Assembly (NCBI RefSeq): GCF_011009555.1 | Contig: NZ_QXHD01000004.1 | Coordinates: forward strand, 2,298,276-2,349,733 | DNA length: 51,458 bases | Direction of reading: 5' to 3' | Source: Adonisia turfae CCMR0081 | GTDB lineage: Bacteria; Cyanobacteriota; Cyanobacteriia; Phormidesmidales; Phormidesmidaceae | Position numbers and translations under genes: made by a program | Shown: positions 1 through 8,493 of the stretch, in pieces | How positions within the stretch are numbered: position 1 is the first letter of the stretch | How the letters are laid out: every line of letters begins with the position of its first letter | The notes under the pieces: generated by a model | The model's input: only the letters and a program-made list of their open reading frames with translations | What the model was told of the DNA's origin: nothing | Databases searched by the model: none

Positions 1-327
1 CGTTGGGTCAATAATCACCCCCTTACCATTTTTCTCAACTTGAGGAGTTGCTAAAAATAGCTTTTCTTCTTGATTCTTGACGCCATGACCAGAAAAATAC
101 ATTAAAACAACGTCATCTGGCCTCTTGTCCGCAAAGAGATTGTAGATCCCCCGTTCTAGCACCTGTCGTTCTGGATTTGCTAATACAGTGACTGAATCAA
201 AGTTGCAGAGTTCTTCGTTTTCTAGAACTTCCTTAACACGCTGAATATCGTTTATGACACTAGGGAGTGCAGGAAAAGCATCATTCTCGTAGGTACCTAC
301 GCCAACAAGCAATGCATATTTAGCCAT
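1..327 (-). CDS. Caspase-fold (peptidase C14) protein, N-terminal part, cut by window edge
   Basis: My own translation of the minus strand from an ATG at 327 gives 109 residues open to the window edge. It begins MAKYALLVGVGTYEND and contains LPSVINDIQRVKEVL, the usual start of bacterial caspase-like domains. YFSGHG, with the putative catalytic His at about residue 81, follows the hydrophobic strand VVLMYFS. The matching catalytic Cys (DxC motif) would lie beyond the edge, so activity cannot be judged here. The start lies 7 nt after the stop of the EACC1-like gene at 335-709, so the two are very probably one transcript. In bacteria such peptidases act as effectors in conflict or cell-suicide systems, usually with a C-terminal regulatory or adaptor domain, which is not visible here. 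The fold is fairly certain; the role is inferred. Confidence 0.85.
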   Translation of the reverse strand, partial: MAKYALLVGVGTYENDAFPALPSVINDIQRVKEVLENEELCNFDSVTVLANPERQVLERGIYNLFADKRPDDVVLMYFSGHGVKNQEEKLFLATPQVEKNGKGVIIDPT

Positions 328-334
328 AGTTAGA

Positions 335-709
335 TCACCCGTTGATAAAGCGTTCTACTTCTGGCATCACCTGCTGTAGGTCCTCAGGCGTTCGAATTTT
401 TATTTTTAGTTCTCTACCATTGCCTTTAGCTTCAACTTCTATTGAAGAACCAAAGAGGTTTTGACCTAAAACCCCCACCATTTTTTTCAAAGCATCTAAA
501 TTTAGGAGGGCTTTAAGTTTACCTAATACAAAACCGCCAATCCCTTTAGCACCAGGCAATGCTTCAGAGACAGGGAGTAGCATTACATCTTGTAGCTCTT
601 CCAATTCGGCCAGTTGATTTCTTAGTGTGCGAACAGATACTTGAATTTCTTCATCAGAAAGCTCAGGATTTTCAAGAGTAACGATAACTTCAATAGATGA
701 ACCAGCCAT
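335..709 (-). CDS. EACC1-like small protein (effector-associated constant component)
   Basis: A 124-residue protein encoded just upstream of the caspase gene. Its layout is an N-terminal strand (SIEVIVTLENPEL), a helix (TLRNQLAELEEL), a strand with Pro (VMLLPVSE), a Gly/Lys turn (PGAKGIGG), a hydrophobic helical stretch (about residues 58-88) and a C-terminal beta hairpin (SSIEVEAKGNGRELKIKI) followed by TPEDL. This order matches my memory of EACC1, a short stand-alone protein found upstream of caspase or trypsin effectors in bacterial conflict systems. The assignment rests on layout and gene context, not on a search. The gene is first in the pair, as expected for EACC1. What it senses or binds is unknown. 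An alternative is an unrelated small regulator of the peptidase. Confidence 0.6.
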   Translation of the reverse strand: MAGSSIEVIVTLENPELSDEEIQVSVRTLRNQLAELEELQDVMLLPVSEALPGAKGIGGFVLGKLKALLNLDALKKMVGVLGQNLFGSSIEVEAKGNGRELKIKIRTPEDLQQVMPEVERFING

Positions 710-1111
710 AGAAATTCACTGACAATTGATTCTGTAGCCCCAAATGTATAGGAGAATACATGAAGATCGGGTATCTAAGTATCTTATCAGGTGAACAGTA
801 GGATTAACGAACGTTTGTGTGATTTTTAGGCACCTTCAAATGTGTTTTTTTAGGGTATTTAACATCCCTTGGTTCCGGGATCAGGCATAAATTCACTTTT
901 GTTTAGCTAAAGTACGGAAAGCCTATTCAAATTATGCGTAATTTACTGAGTTTGTAGTTTCCCAAAAGATTTTTTTAACTAATTGCTTATGTGATGACTC
1001 TTTGAAACTGAATTTAAGCTTTTTGGAAGATATCAAGATTCAACAGAATGAAAGGCTACATTGCTTGAGCACATTTTGATCACCTTTTAGAGTTCTGATC
1101 GATATTGTCAT
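710..1111. other. Divergent intergenic region, no gene seen
   Basis: About 400 bp of AT-rich sequence between the start of the EACC1-like gene (minus) and the start of the 109-residue protein (plus). It must hold the promoters of both. I see no convincing small ORF, RNA gene or long palindrome; only a weak 5-bp hairpin (ATCCC/GGGAT) lies near 865-883. Confidence 0.5.
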
Positions 1112-1441
1112 ATGGCCGAATTGTCTATTAAACAAAAGTCTTTATTTATAGAGAAGATATTCCCGGTGAAGCTGCTGGATCAGCAGGTGTACTACGAGCA
1201 GAGAAAACCCGTTGGTACAGGGAAACAAACTTTACCCCCTAAAGCCAAAGTCCTTCTCCCAGCAGCACCCCACCGTGAATCGGTCCTCATCACCCTCATC
1301 GGCTCAAACATTACCATGGACCTGATCATCAAACACCTCCATAAGCTTGGTTTTGCTGATCCCAATGCCTGGAGCAAAGAGCAAACCGAACCGAAAAGCG
1401 GTCAGCCCATGCGAGTCCTGAAAAAATGGATGCGCGTATGA
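1112..1441 (+). CDS. Hypothetical protein, 109 aa
   Basis: I do not recognise this protein. It is basic (KQK, RKP, KKWMRV), starts MAELSIKQKSLF and has a Pro/Lys-rich middle (LPPKAKVLLPAAPH). An alpha/beta-looking second half (SVLITLIGSNITMDLIIKHLHKLGF) is followed by a charged tail. No signal peptide or membrane segment is visible. Only the ATG at 1112 was considered, and no strong Shine-Dalgarno precedes it. It lies 90 bp upstream of the nuclease-like gene at 1532 on the same strand, and opposite the EACC1-caspase pair. Codon use looks like its neighbours. The only long ORF overlapping it is antisense and shorter, so this frame is the better one. Confidence 0.6.
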   Translation: MAELSIKQKSLFIEKIFPVKLLDQQVYYEQRKPVGTGKQTLPPKAKVLLPAAPHRESVLITLIGSNITMDLIIKHLHKLGFADPNAWSKEQTEPKSGQPMRVLKKWMRV

Positions 1442-1531
1442 GTCAAACCTGTCTTCAAGTGTTTACTAGAAGCTTCGCTATAGTTAAAGTGCTTTCTGTA
1501 TTTCAGAGCCTTAGGTTAAAAGGTAAATTCA

Positions 1532-2161
1532 ATGGCTAAACCACCAATCCTAGATCCTGAGCGTTCATATACCTTTCGGTCATATTTTGAAATGACCTAT
1601 GATCCAGAGGATATCCTGGCTGAGTTTGGCTATCGCCTACAAAGGGCACGAATTACTTTACCTCAGGGAAAACGCACCTTTCCTCAGCTTGCTGAATTAG
1701 AACAGCGCATTGAACGTACATTGCCAGTCGTGAGTTTGACTAGCGAAACTGCTCGTCGGGAGACCTTGGTAGCTCCTATCCTGATAGAAATAGCTGCTTT
1801 CTGCAATTGTCAGCTCAAAATTGAATATCCCCTCAATGTTAGTCAATGGCTTAAAGGTAATCTGGATTATCTCCTACGATCTGATCACGAGTTTTTAATT
1901 ATTGAGGCAAAAAACGACGATCTGTCGCGAGGCTTTACACAGTTAGCCGTAGAACTCATTGCCCTGGCAAAACAACAAGAATCCTTAGACCCCTTATTTG
2001 GTGCCGTAACCATTGGTGAAGTGTGGCGATTTGGTCAGCTCGATCCGCAGAAACAACAAATCACTCAAGACTTAGAACTGTTTAAACTACCAGGAGATTT
2101 AGACAGTTTAGTCTCCGTACTCATTGGCATTATGGAAGAACAAACTGCTTTTGCAGTGTAG
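1532..2161 (+). CDS. PD-(D/E)XK nuclease-like hypothetical protein
   Basis: A 209-residue cyanobacterial-type protein with the motif pattern of restriction-endonuclease-like folds. There is a Glu in a helix (RRETLVAPIL, about residue 72), an Asp after a strand (GNLDYLL, about 111), a hydrophobic strand ending in ExK (FLIIEAKND, about 120-128), and a helix with Gln (GFTQLAVELIAL). These would supply metal ligands and the catalytic Lys. The ATG at 1532 has AAGG about 9 nt upstream. The stop lies 3 bp from the stop of the convergent DUF554 gene. No methylase partner is nearby, so a classical restriction system is unlikely. The substrate is unknown and could be DNA, RNA or none. Confidence 0.65.
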   Translation: MAKPPILDPERSYTFRSYFEMTYDPEDILAEFGYRLQRARITLPQGKRTFPQLAELEQRIERTLPVVSLTSETARRETLVAPILIEIAAFCNCQLKIEYPLNVSQWLKGNLDYLLRSDHEFLIIEAKNDDLSRGFTQLAVELIALAKQQESLDPLFGAVTIGEVWRFGQLDPQKQQITQDLELFKLPGDLDSLVSVLIGIMEEQTAFAV

Positions 2162-2164
2162 TCT

Positions 2165-2908
2165 CTAAACACTCAACAACTGACAAAGTTTATACAGCAG
2201 TGGTGTCAACAATAGCGCTGGTAAAAATGAGGCCACTCGGATAGTCGCCACTTTTAACAAATTCAAACCTAACCCTAGAATAATGACCCCACCCACACCG
2301 GTCACCAACAACACACTGGGGGAAGATGCCGGATCACCAATCCCACTGGCCAACAATCCAGCCAACAAAGACATACCACCCTGATAGACCACCACGGGCA
2401 GCACCGAAAACCCAACACCAGCACCATAACTACCGGTCAACGCGATCGACACCAGGCCATCCATAGTGCCCTTGATAATTAAAATTGTGCCATCACCGCT
2501 AAGACCGTTGTTGAGACTGCCCAAAATTGCCATGGGGCCAATGCAAAACAACAAACTCGCAGCAACAAACCCTTCAGTAAACTGACCGCCGCCGCCAAAT
2601 CTGGCTTTTAAAGCATCCCCAATAGCGATGAGTCGTCGTTCTATCTGCCACCACTCGCCCAGCAGACCACCGACAACCAAGGCCACCAAACCAACAATCA
2701 CACCAGCAATGTTGCCAGCATCTACCTCAGTCAATGGCTGAGCCATTTGCATTCCGATAAATAGAGTGATCAGCCCCACCGCCTGGGTAATCACATCCTG
2801 CATCGCCCGAGGTAATCGTCCCCTGACAATTAGCCCACTCGTGGTACCCAATAGCACCAGCACCACGTTAATCCAGGTCCCACTTGTCTTTGCCCACAGG
2901 CTCAGCAT
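2165..2908 (-). CDS. DUF554 family integral membrane protein
   Basis: A 247-residue protein with about six to seven hydrophobic helices. It matches the DUF554 (YqgA/YdfK) family: N-terminal NVVLVLLGTTSGLI, then LITLFIGMQMA, a GEWWQIERRL segment after the Gly/Val-rich helix, the conserved ASLLFCIGPMAILGSL motif and the C-terminal LGLNLLKVATIRVA. Length is normal for the family. Its biochemical role is unknown; it is a cytoplasmic-membrane protein of possible transport function. It starts at an ATG. It faces the nuclease-like gene tail to tail with only 3 bp between stops, and its promoter region contains the palindrome at 3032-3063. Confidence 0.85.
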   Translation of the reverse strand: MLSLWAKTSGTWINVVLVLLGTTSGLIVRGRLPRAMQDVITQAVGLITLFIGMQMAQPLTEVDAGNIAGVIVGLVALVVGGLLGEWWQIERRLIAIGDALKARFGGGGQFTEGFVAASLLFCIGPMAILGSLNNGLSGDGTILIIKGTMDGLVSIALTGSYGAGVGFSVLPVVVYQGGMSLLAGLLASGIGDPASSPSVLLVTGVGGVIILGLGLNLLKVATIRVASFLPALLLTPLLYKLCQLLSV

Positions 2909-3031
2909 TATTTTCTTATCTTCTATAGCATCCTGAGGGCATCATCGTCCCCTTGGACACCCTACAATCTTAAGCCCACCTTTTGTCGTCAATACTCTAC
3001 TTGCGCATCAGGATCAACCAGGCATTTCTTC

Positions 3032-3063
3032 ATGTAGGGTCGTTCCATGGAACGACCCTACAT
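3032..3063. repeat. 32-bp perfect palindrome with CGTTCCATGGAACG core
   Basis: Perfect inverted repeat ATGTAGGGT-CGTTCCATGGAACG-ACCCTACAT. It sits between two divergent genes (DUF554 and DUF362), where no transcript should end, so it is not an ordinary terminator. A related palindrome with the same 14-bp core lies at 17816-17855. A dispersed REP/MITE-like element is the simplest reading; a cruciform or dimeric operator is the alternative. Confidence 0.85.
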
Positions 3064-3137
3064 CAGATATTGGATTGCACTTTAGGGCCACCAGATTCAC
3101 AATAAATAATGAAATTGACCATTTTCTTGAATAATCT

Positions 3138-4094
3138 ATGGTTTCCGTCAGTCTGCTCAAAGCCACCAGCTACGATGTCGACATCCTAGAGCAGCAGCTT
3201 CGTGACCTGCTGGCTCCTTTAGGTGGCATGGCAGCCTATGTCAAACCAGGTCAACGAGTTCTTTTAAAACCTAATTTACTCACAGGCGCACGTCCTACCA
3301 AGGAATGCACTACGCGGGCAGAGTTGGTTTATTGTGTGGCTAAACTGGTTCAAGAAGTTGGCGGCCAACCGTTTTTGGGTGATAGCCCAGCCTTTGGTAG
3401 CGCCTACGGTGTTGCTAAGGCCAATGGTCTACTGCAGTGGGCAAAGAAACTTGACTTACCCATTGTGGAACTCCACGGTAAACGCTATCAGTTTCAGCAA
3501 GAGGGTAATTTTGATAACCTGCTGCTCTCGAAAGAAGCAATGGAAGCCGATGTGGTGATCAATTTACCTAAGGTTAAATCCCACGTTCAGCTCACGCTAA
3601 CATTGGGTGTCAAAAATCTCTTCGGCTGCGTGCCAGGAAAAATGAAAGCCTGGTGGCATATGGAATCAGGTAAGGACTGTCAGAAATTTGCTCAAATGTT
3701 GGTGGAAACTGCCCAAGCTATTGACCCAGACCTGACAATTTTAGATGGCATCATTGGTCATGAAGGTAACGGACCTAGCGGCGGTGAACCACGACGCCTT
3801 GGGGTATTAGGAGCATCACAGAATGTCTATGCTCTAGATCGGGCCATGGTAGATGTTCTTCAGATCAAGCCATCTCAAGTGCCAACCGTTGCAGCCTCTC
3901 AACGCCTTGGACTATGCCCCAATAACATTGATTTTGTTCTACAGTCACCGGCTGAGTTGTACATCGATAACTGGCAACTACCCGAGAAGCTAATGCCCAT
4001 TGATTTCGGCATGCCACGGGTGATGAAATCTACCTTTAAGCACCTGTATATTCGATTTATCAAGGAACCGATCGCTGCCTATGCCCAGCGCTAG
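3138..4094 (+). CDS. DUF362 domain protein
   Basis: A 318-residue soluble protein of the DUF362 family. Characteristic pieces are GQRVLLKPNLL (about residue 38), a PFLGDSPAFGS segment, ADVVINLPKVKSH (about 140) followed by LTLTLGVKNLFGCVPG, ILDGIIGHEGNGPSGG and NVYALDRAMVDVL. Many DUF362 proteins also carry 4Fe-4S ferredoxin motifs; I see no CxxCxxC cluster here, so this is the single-domain form. The family's biochemical function is not established to my knowledge. The start is the ATG at 3138. The gene appears monocistronic, with a hairpin at 4121-4161 just downstream. Confidence 0.88.
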   Translation: MVSVSLLKATSYDVDILEQQLRDLLAPLGGMAAYVKPGQRVLLKPNLLTGARPTKECTTRAELVYCVAKLVQEVGGQPFLGDSPAFGSAYGVAKANGLLQWAKKLDLPIVELHGKRYQFQQEGNFDNLLLSKEAMEADVVINLPKVKSHVQLTLTLGVKNLFGCVPGKMKAWWHMESGKDCQKFAQMLVETAQAIDPDLTILDGIIGHEGNGPSGGEPRRLGVLGASQNVYALDRAMVDVLQIKPSQVPTVAASQRLGLCPNNIDFVLQSPAELYIDNWQLPEKLMPIDFGMPRVMKSTFKHLYIRFIKEPIAAYAQR

Positions 4095-4120
4095 GTGGCA
4101 TCAACCGCATGTTCCTATAC

Positions 4121-4161
4121 ACCCAAAGGTCGAGCTTGATAGATTAGCCCGACCTTTGGGT
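4121..4161. terminator. Bidirectional terminator-like hairpin
   Basis: A perfect 12-bp stem (ACCCAAAGGTCG at 4121-4132 with its complement at 4150-4161) and a 17-nt loop lie between the convergent DUF362 gene and the Ala/Pro-rich gene. Position and symmetry fit a shared terminator, although neither side has a good T-run. Confidence 0.6.
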
Positions 4162-4216
4162 ATAGAATTGATTCGCCACCGGGCGCTATCAGCAGGGATG
4201 TTGTATCCAGCCTTTA

Positions 4217-4657
4217 CTAGAAACCAGCGGTAGTTCTCCTCATCGCTTTGGCCATGGACTTAAACGACGACATGCTGGGGCCTGGGCGACGACGACTTGC
4301 CTTAGCAACGGGGGTTGTGTAATCAAATGTGGGAGCTGGCTCTGGTTCAGGTGCTGGCGGTTGATTAGCTGAAGCTGCCAGTGCTGTACGAATTAGTTCT
4401 ATAGGATCTGAAATAGAGGCAGTTGGAGTGGCCACTGGGGCAGCTGTTTCGGATGCTTTGTTATCAGTATTCTTGACCTTTTTAGCCGCAGGAGCTTTGG
4501 CTGTCGCTGCAGCGGGCTTTGGCGCTGGTGCAGCAGCAGGTGCTGGCGTAGCAGTGGGCTCAGAAATAGCCGCGATTTCTTCTTCGGGTAATTCTAAATA
4601 GTATCCAGACTTTTTACCTAAAAGTTTGTCCAGCACTCTAACTAAGCTCCTAATCAA
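4217..4657 (-). CDS. Ala/Pro-rich hypothetical protein with conserved-looking ends
   Basis: A 146-residue protein with three parts. The N-terminal segment (MIRSLVRVLDKLLGKKSGYYLELPEEEI) looks like an amphipathic helix plus an acidic patch. A long low-complexity linker of Ala, Pro, Thr and Lys follows (about residues 33-105). A basic C-terminal segment (FDYTTPVAKASRRRPGPS, then MSSFKSMAKAMR) looks folded or binding-competent. There is no membrane segment or signal peptide. I do not recognise the family. The layout suggests a tethering or adaptor protein with two short interaction motifs. It ends opposite DUF362 and lies downstream of clpC on the same strand, separated from it by a terminator. 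Confidence 0.65.
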   Translation of the reverse strand: MIRSLVRVLDKLLGKKSGYYLELPEEEIAAISEPTATPAPAAAPAPKPAAATAKAPAAKKVKNTDNKASETAAPVATPTASISDPIELIRTALAASANQPPAPEPEPAPTFDYTTPVAKASRRRPGPSMSSFKSMAKAMRRTTAGF

Positions 4658-5024
4658 ACAGCAATGTTGTTGCTAATTTAAGGAAATATTTTTAGCTGCG
4701 TTGCCAAGAATTCCAAGAATTATTTAGCAACTTACAGATTAAGTTATTCCAAAAAACAGCAACGTTCAGCAATAAATACGCCGAATCCCATCGGCAATCA
4801 TAACCTTGCAACGAAGTCGCTGCGAGGTAAAACCATTATCAAATCTGACGCCTGTGGGAAGCAAGGAAGCATCAGACCTGTTTACAATAGTTAATAACTT
4901 ACTTATTTAAGCGATTATTTAAGCGATATCGTTTCCTCAATCTGGCCCAAGCATGGCCATTAAAAATGACTTCTCGGAACTTTTCCAAGAAGTCATTTGT
5001 GAAATGAACTGAGACTAGGGCAGC
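4658..5024. other. Intergenic region between clpC and the Ala/Pro-rich gene
   Basis: About 370 bp holding the clpC terminator (4964-4998) and the presumed promoter of the minus-strand gene at 4657. A short direct repeat (ATTTAAGCGAT, twice around 4900-4925) is visible. I see no RNA gene or ORF worth calling. Confidence 0.5.
4964..4998 (-). terminator. clpC rho-independent terminator
   Basis: An 11-bp stem (AAATGACTTCT at 4964-4974 with its complement at 4988-4998). Read on the minus strand it starts 27 bp after the clpC stop and is followed by TTTTTA, a typical intrinsic terminator for clpC. Confidence 0.8.
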
Positions 5025-7493
5025 TTAATCGGCACCTTGGGTAAGTAGCTCACGCTTCTCCTTAGGTGCGATAACGACCTTACCTTTCTCATCCACATCG
5101 ACGACGGCTGTATCTCCATCCTGTAGACGGCTGGATAGAATCTCCTCTGCTAAGGTGTCCTCTAGCAGACGCATGATGGCGCGACGCAACGGTCGAGCAC
5201 CGTAGCTGGGGTTGTAGCCCTCTTCCACCAAACGCTCTTTGAACTTGTCCGTTACCTCTAGGGTGATTCCCTGTTCGGTTAACCGACCAAAGACTTCTTT
5301 GAGCAGAATATCGGAGATTTCTTTAACCTCAGGCTTAGTAAGCTGACGGAAGACGATGATTTCGTCCAAACGGTTCAAGAACTCAGGACGGAAGTACTGC
5401 TTCAGCTCTTCATTAACTAGAGAACGAATGCGGTTGTACTGAGACTCAGCTGCATCTTCCTCTAGCTCAAAGCCAAGGCCACCGCCACCTTTCTCAATAA
5501 CCTTAGAACCGATGTTGGAGGTCAAAATCAACAAGGTGTTCTTGAAGTCAACTGTACGGCCTTTGGCATCGGTGAGACGGCCATCTTCCAAAATCTGCAA
5601 CAGCATGTTGAAGACATCAGGGTGGGCCTTTTCAATCTCATCAAAGAGAACGACTGTATAAGGACGACGACGTACAGCCTCAGTCAGCTGACCGCCTTCG
5701 CTATAGCCGACATAGCCCGGAGGAGAACCAATCAGCTTAGAAACTGTGTGGCGTTCCATAAACTCGGACATGTCAAGGCGAATCATCGCTTCTTCCGAGC
5801 CGAAGAAGTAAGCGGCCAATGCCTTGGTTAACTCGGTCTTACCAACACCGGTAGGACCAGAGAAGACAAAGCTCGCAATGGGCCGGTTGGGATTCTTTAA
5901 ACCCACACGGGCTCGACGAATTGCCCGAGAAATTGCTTTCACAGCTTCATCTTGGCCGATAACGCGCTGATGCAGCGTATCTTCCATGTGAAGCAGCTTC
6001 TCAGACTCAGTTTCGGTCAGTTTATTAACCGGTACGCCAGTCCAAGATGCCACGATGTGGGCAATGTCCTCTTCGGTAACCTCAGGAGAATCAGAACTAC
6101 CAGCTTCATCAGTGCGCTTACTTTGAGCGATCGCACGAATTTCAGCCTTAATTTCCATTTCGCGATCGCGAAGCTCACCCGCTTTGTCAAAATCCTGAGA
6201 ACGTACCGCATTGTCCTTATCTTTTAGAACACTGCGAAGCTCTCGGTCTAGCTCCTTAGCAGCCGGGGGAAGCTGGGAATTAATCAGTCGTACCCGAGAG
6301 CCTGCCTCGTCAATTAGGTCAATGGCTTTATCGGGAAGGAAACGGTCAGAGATATAACGATCCGCCAGCTTGGCCGCAGCTTCCAAGGACTCATCAAGAA
6401 TCTTGAGCTTATGATGCTGTTCGTAGCGATCGCGTAGACCGTGCAGAATTTCGATGGTTTCCTCAACGCTAGGCTCACCCACCATCACAGGCTGAAAACG
6501 ACGCTCTAGGGCAGCATCTCGCTCAATGTGCTTACGATACTCATCCAGGGTGGTGGCACCGATGCACTGTAACTCACCCCGAGCCAGGGCAGGTTTGAGG
6601 ATGTTAGCAGCATCAATAGCGCCCTCAGCAGCACCCGCACCGATCAGGGTATGAACCTCATCGATTACTAGGATGACATTCGCAGCTGAGCGAATTTCAT
6701 CCATGATTTTTTTCAGGCGCTCTTCAAATTCACCGCGATACTTGGTTCCTGCCACTAACAGACCAATATCCAGGGTGACAACCCGCTTTTCTTCAAGGAT
6801 ATCGGGGACATCACCGTTGGCAATGCGTTGGGCCAAGCCCTCGGCAATTGCAGTTTTACCCACACCTGGCTCACCAATGAGGACAGGGTTATTTTTGGTA
6901 CGACGGCCTAGAATCTGAATAACACGTTCAATTTCTTTTTGACGGCCAACCACAGGGTCAAGCTTGCCCTCTGAGGCCATCTGAGTCAGGTTAGAGCCAA
7001 ATTCATCCAGGGTGGGCGTCTTCGTTCGACCTTGACTACCACCAGTGGAGACCTCAGCGGTCTCACCTAACATACGAATCACTTGGGTACGAACCTTAGA
7101 CAGGTCGACACCAAGGTTTTCTAGTACACGGGCAGCCACGCCTTCGCCTTCGCGAATTAGGCCAAGGAGCAGATGCTCAGTACCAATATAGTTATGGCCT
7201 AGCTGACGGGCCTCTTCCAGGGACAGCTCTAACACCCGCTTAGCACGTGGTGTGAAGGGAATTTCTACGGCGACGAACCCGGAACCGCGACCGATAATCT
7301 TTTCGACCTCGATCCGAGCATCTTTGAGATTTACCCCCATGGACTTCAGAACTTTGGCGGCCACACCGGTACCTTCACCGATGAGACCGAGGAGGATTTG
7401 CTCAGTTCCCACAAAGTTATGGCCCAGTCGGCGAGCCTCTTCCTGGGCGAGCATGATCACCTTAATGGCTTTTTCTGTAAAGCGTTCAAACAT
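5025..7493 (-). CDS. clpC: ATP-dependent Clp protease ATPase subunit ClpC
   Basis: An 822-residue Hsp100 unfoldase that feeds substrates to ClpP-type proteases in the cytosol. Domain order: two N-terminal Clp repeats (about 1-145), AAA+ domain 1 with Walker A GEPGVGKT and Walker [16 protein letters not shown], a UVR-type middle region ([16 protein letters not shown], about 425), AAA+ domain 2 with Walker [10 protein letters not shown] and the pore loop GYVGYSEGG, then the sensor-2 region GARPLRRAI. Length and middle domain fit cyanobacterial ClpC rather than ClpB, which has a longer coiled coil. The ATG at 7493 begins the canonical [12 protein letters not shown]. It is monocistronic, with its own terminator. 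It is probably essential, as clpC is in other cyanobacteria. Confidence 0.98.
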   Translation of the reverse strand: MFERFTEKAIKVIMLAQEEARRLGHNFVGTEQILLGLIGEGTGVAAKVLKSMGVNLKDARIEVEKIIGRGSGFVAVEIPFTPRAKRVLELSLEEARQLGHNYIGTEHLLLGLIREGEGVAARVLENLGVDLSKVRTQVIRMLGETAEVSTGGSQGRTKTPTLDEFGSNLTQMASEGKLDPVVGRQKEIERVIQILGRRTKNNPVLIGEPGVGKTAIAEGLAQRIANGDVPDILEEKRVVTLDIGLLVAGTKYRGEFEERLKKIMDEIRSAANVILVIDEVHTLIGAGAAEGAIDAANILKPALARGELQCIGATTLDEYRKHIERDAALERRFQPVMVGEPSVEETIEILHGLRDRYEQHHKLKILDESLEAAAKLADRYISDRFLPDKAIDLIDEAGSRVRLINSQLPPAAKELDRELRSVLKDKDNAVRSQDFDKAGELRDREMEIKAEIRAIAQSKRTDEAGSSDSPEVTEEDIAHIVASWTGVPVNKLTETESEKLLHMEDTLHQRVIGQDEAVKAISRAIRRARVGLKNPNRPIASFVFSGPTGVGKTELTKALAAYFFGSEEAMIRLDMSEFMERHTVSKLIGSPPGYVGYSEGGQLTEAVRRRPYTVVLFDEIEKAHPDVFNMLLQILEDGRLTDAKGRTVDFKNTLLILTSNIGSKVIEKGGGGLGFELEEDAAESQYNRIRSLVNEELKQYFRPEFLNRLDEIIVFRQLTKPEVKEISDILLKEVFGRLTEQGITLEVTDKFKERLVEEGYNPSYGARPLRRAIMRLLEDTLAEEILSSRLQDGDTAVVDVDEKGKVVIAPKEKRELLTQGAD

Positions 7494-7822
7494 GGCGGCT
7501 TTTCATCACCTGGCTTGTGCGGAGTTGCCATGATTCTAGCACAGCCATTTTTGCTGAAACTGTGCCGGTATTCACGACTTGCAATGGATCTAGCGCTAAA
7601 AAAAGACTCACTTAAACAATTTTTGGGTAGATCTGGGAGTGAAGTCAGGCGGCATTGTCCTTGGTCGCGCTCGTTACATCGTGTACCACCGATTACTGAC
7701 ATCCTTAACCAAGATTTAAGCCTGACAGGGCCTTTGTTTAGGGGGCAAACGCCTTGAATTTAGAGATTTTACTCCACAGATTTTCCGTGGCATTACGCAC
7801 ATAAATATTTAATACGTATTAA
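7494..7822. other. clpC upstream region
   Basis: About 330 bp between the clpC start and the rimI stop, both on the minus strand. It should contain the clpC promoter and the end of the rimI transcript. I find no clear hairpin, operator or small gene. Confidence 0.45.
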
Positions 7823-8365
7823 TTAGTGATTGTTACATGGGTGCCATTGGTATTGATGCTGACGAAATGTTTCTGTGCATTCAAGTTCTAAATGCTTTAG
7901 CTGTTGTAGAAACTCAGGGTTTTGCAAATGGCTGCGCCATAAAATGAGGGCATTTTCGCCGTCCTGGTAATATCGCTTACGTTGTCCGGCTGTGCGAAAG
8001 CCAAATTTTTGATACAGACTCAGGGCTTTTTGATTAGACGCTCGCACTTCTAACGTGGCATGGGTGAGTTCGCGTTGACGTGCCAGCTGTAGCAGCTGAA
8101 TGAGCAAGAGCTGTCCTAAGTATTGGCGGTGATAATCGGGATGAATGGCTAATGTAGTGATATGGGCTTCATCTAGAATGGCCCATAGACAGCCTAGACC
8201 AATTACATCTTGATTGGCCAAAAGTACAAGTAGATCGCTATTGGGACTGTCAATTTCGCGTCGGTAGCCAGCTTCAGTCCACAGCCCCCCCAGACAAACC
8301 TGATCGAGCCGCAATACAGCAGGCAGCAACTCATCGGTCAAAACTTGGTAGGTCAGTGTTGTCAT
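7823..8365 (-). CDS. rimI: Ribosomal-protein-alanine N-acetyltransferase RimI-like (GNAT)
   Basis: A GNAT acetyltransferase of the RimI type, which acetylates the N-terminal residue of ribosomal protein S18 in other bacteria. Visible motifs are ITTLAIHPDYHRQYLGQLLL (acetyl-CoA binding), LEVRASNQKALSLYQKFGF (motif B) and the YYQDGENALILW end. I start it at the ATG at 8365 (MTTLTYQVLTDE), giving 180 residues, because homology begins there. An earlier in-frame ATG at 8455 would add 30 unrelated residues and run towards the lysA start. An extra 30-residue tail rich in Gln/His follows the GNAT domain. It is divergent from lysA. Confidence 0.85.
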   Translation of the reverse strand: MTTLTYQVLTDELLPAVLRLDQVCLGGLWTEAGYRREIDSPNSDLLVLLANQDVIGLGCLWAILDEAHITTLAIHPDYHRQYLGQLLLIQLLQLARQRELTHATLEVRASNQKALSLYQKFGFRTAGQRKRYYQDGENALILWRSHLQNPEFLQQLKHLELECTETFRQHQYQWHPCNNH

Positions 8366-8493
8366 CACGCGTATGAAAAGGTCCAGGTAAATAGATACTT
8401 TCTCAGAAGAAGCCAGAGGGTGATCGGTGACGAATTGTACACTGGAAGCTTGCATTGGGTGATTTCACCCGCTGACAACCTCTGACAATAGCT

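Noticed and set aside
5622..7757. Several plus-strand ORFs of 69-119 codons opposite clpC
   Set aside because: They lie antisense to a fully supported clpC frame or in its upstream region, with no domain-like sequence; they are frame shadows.
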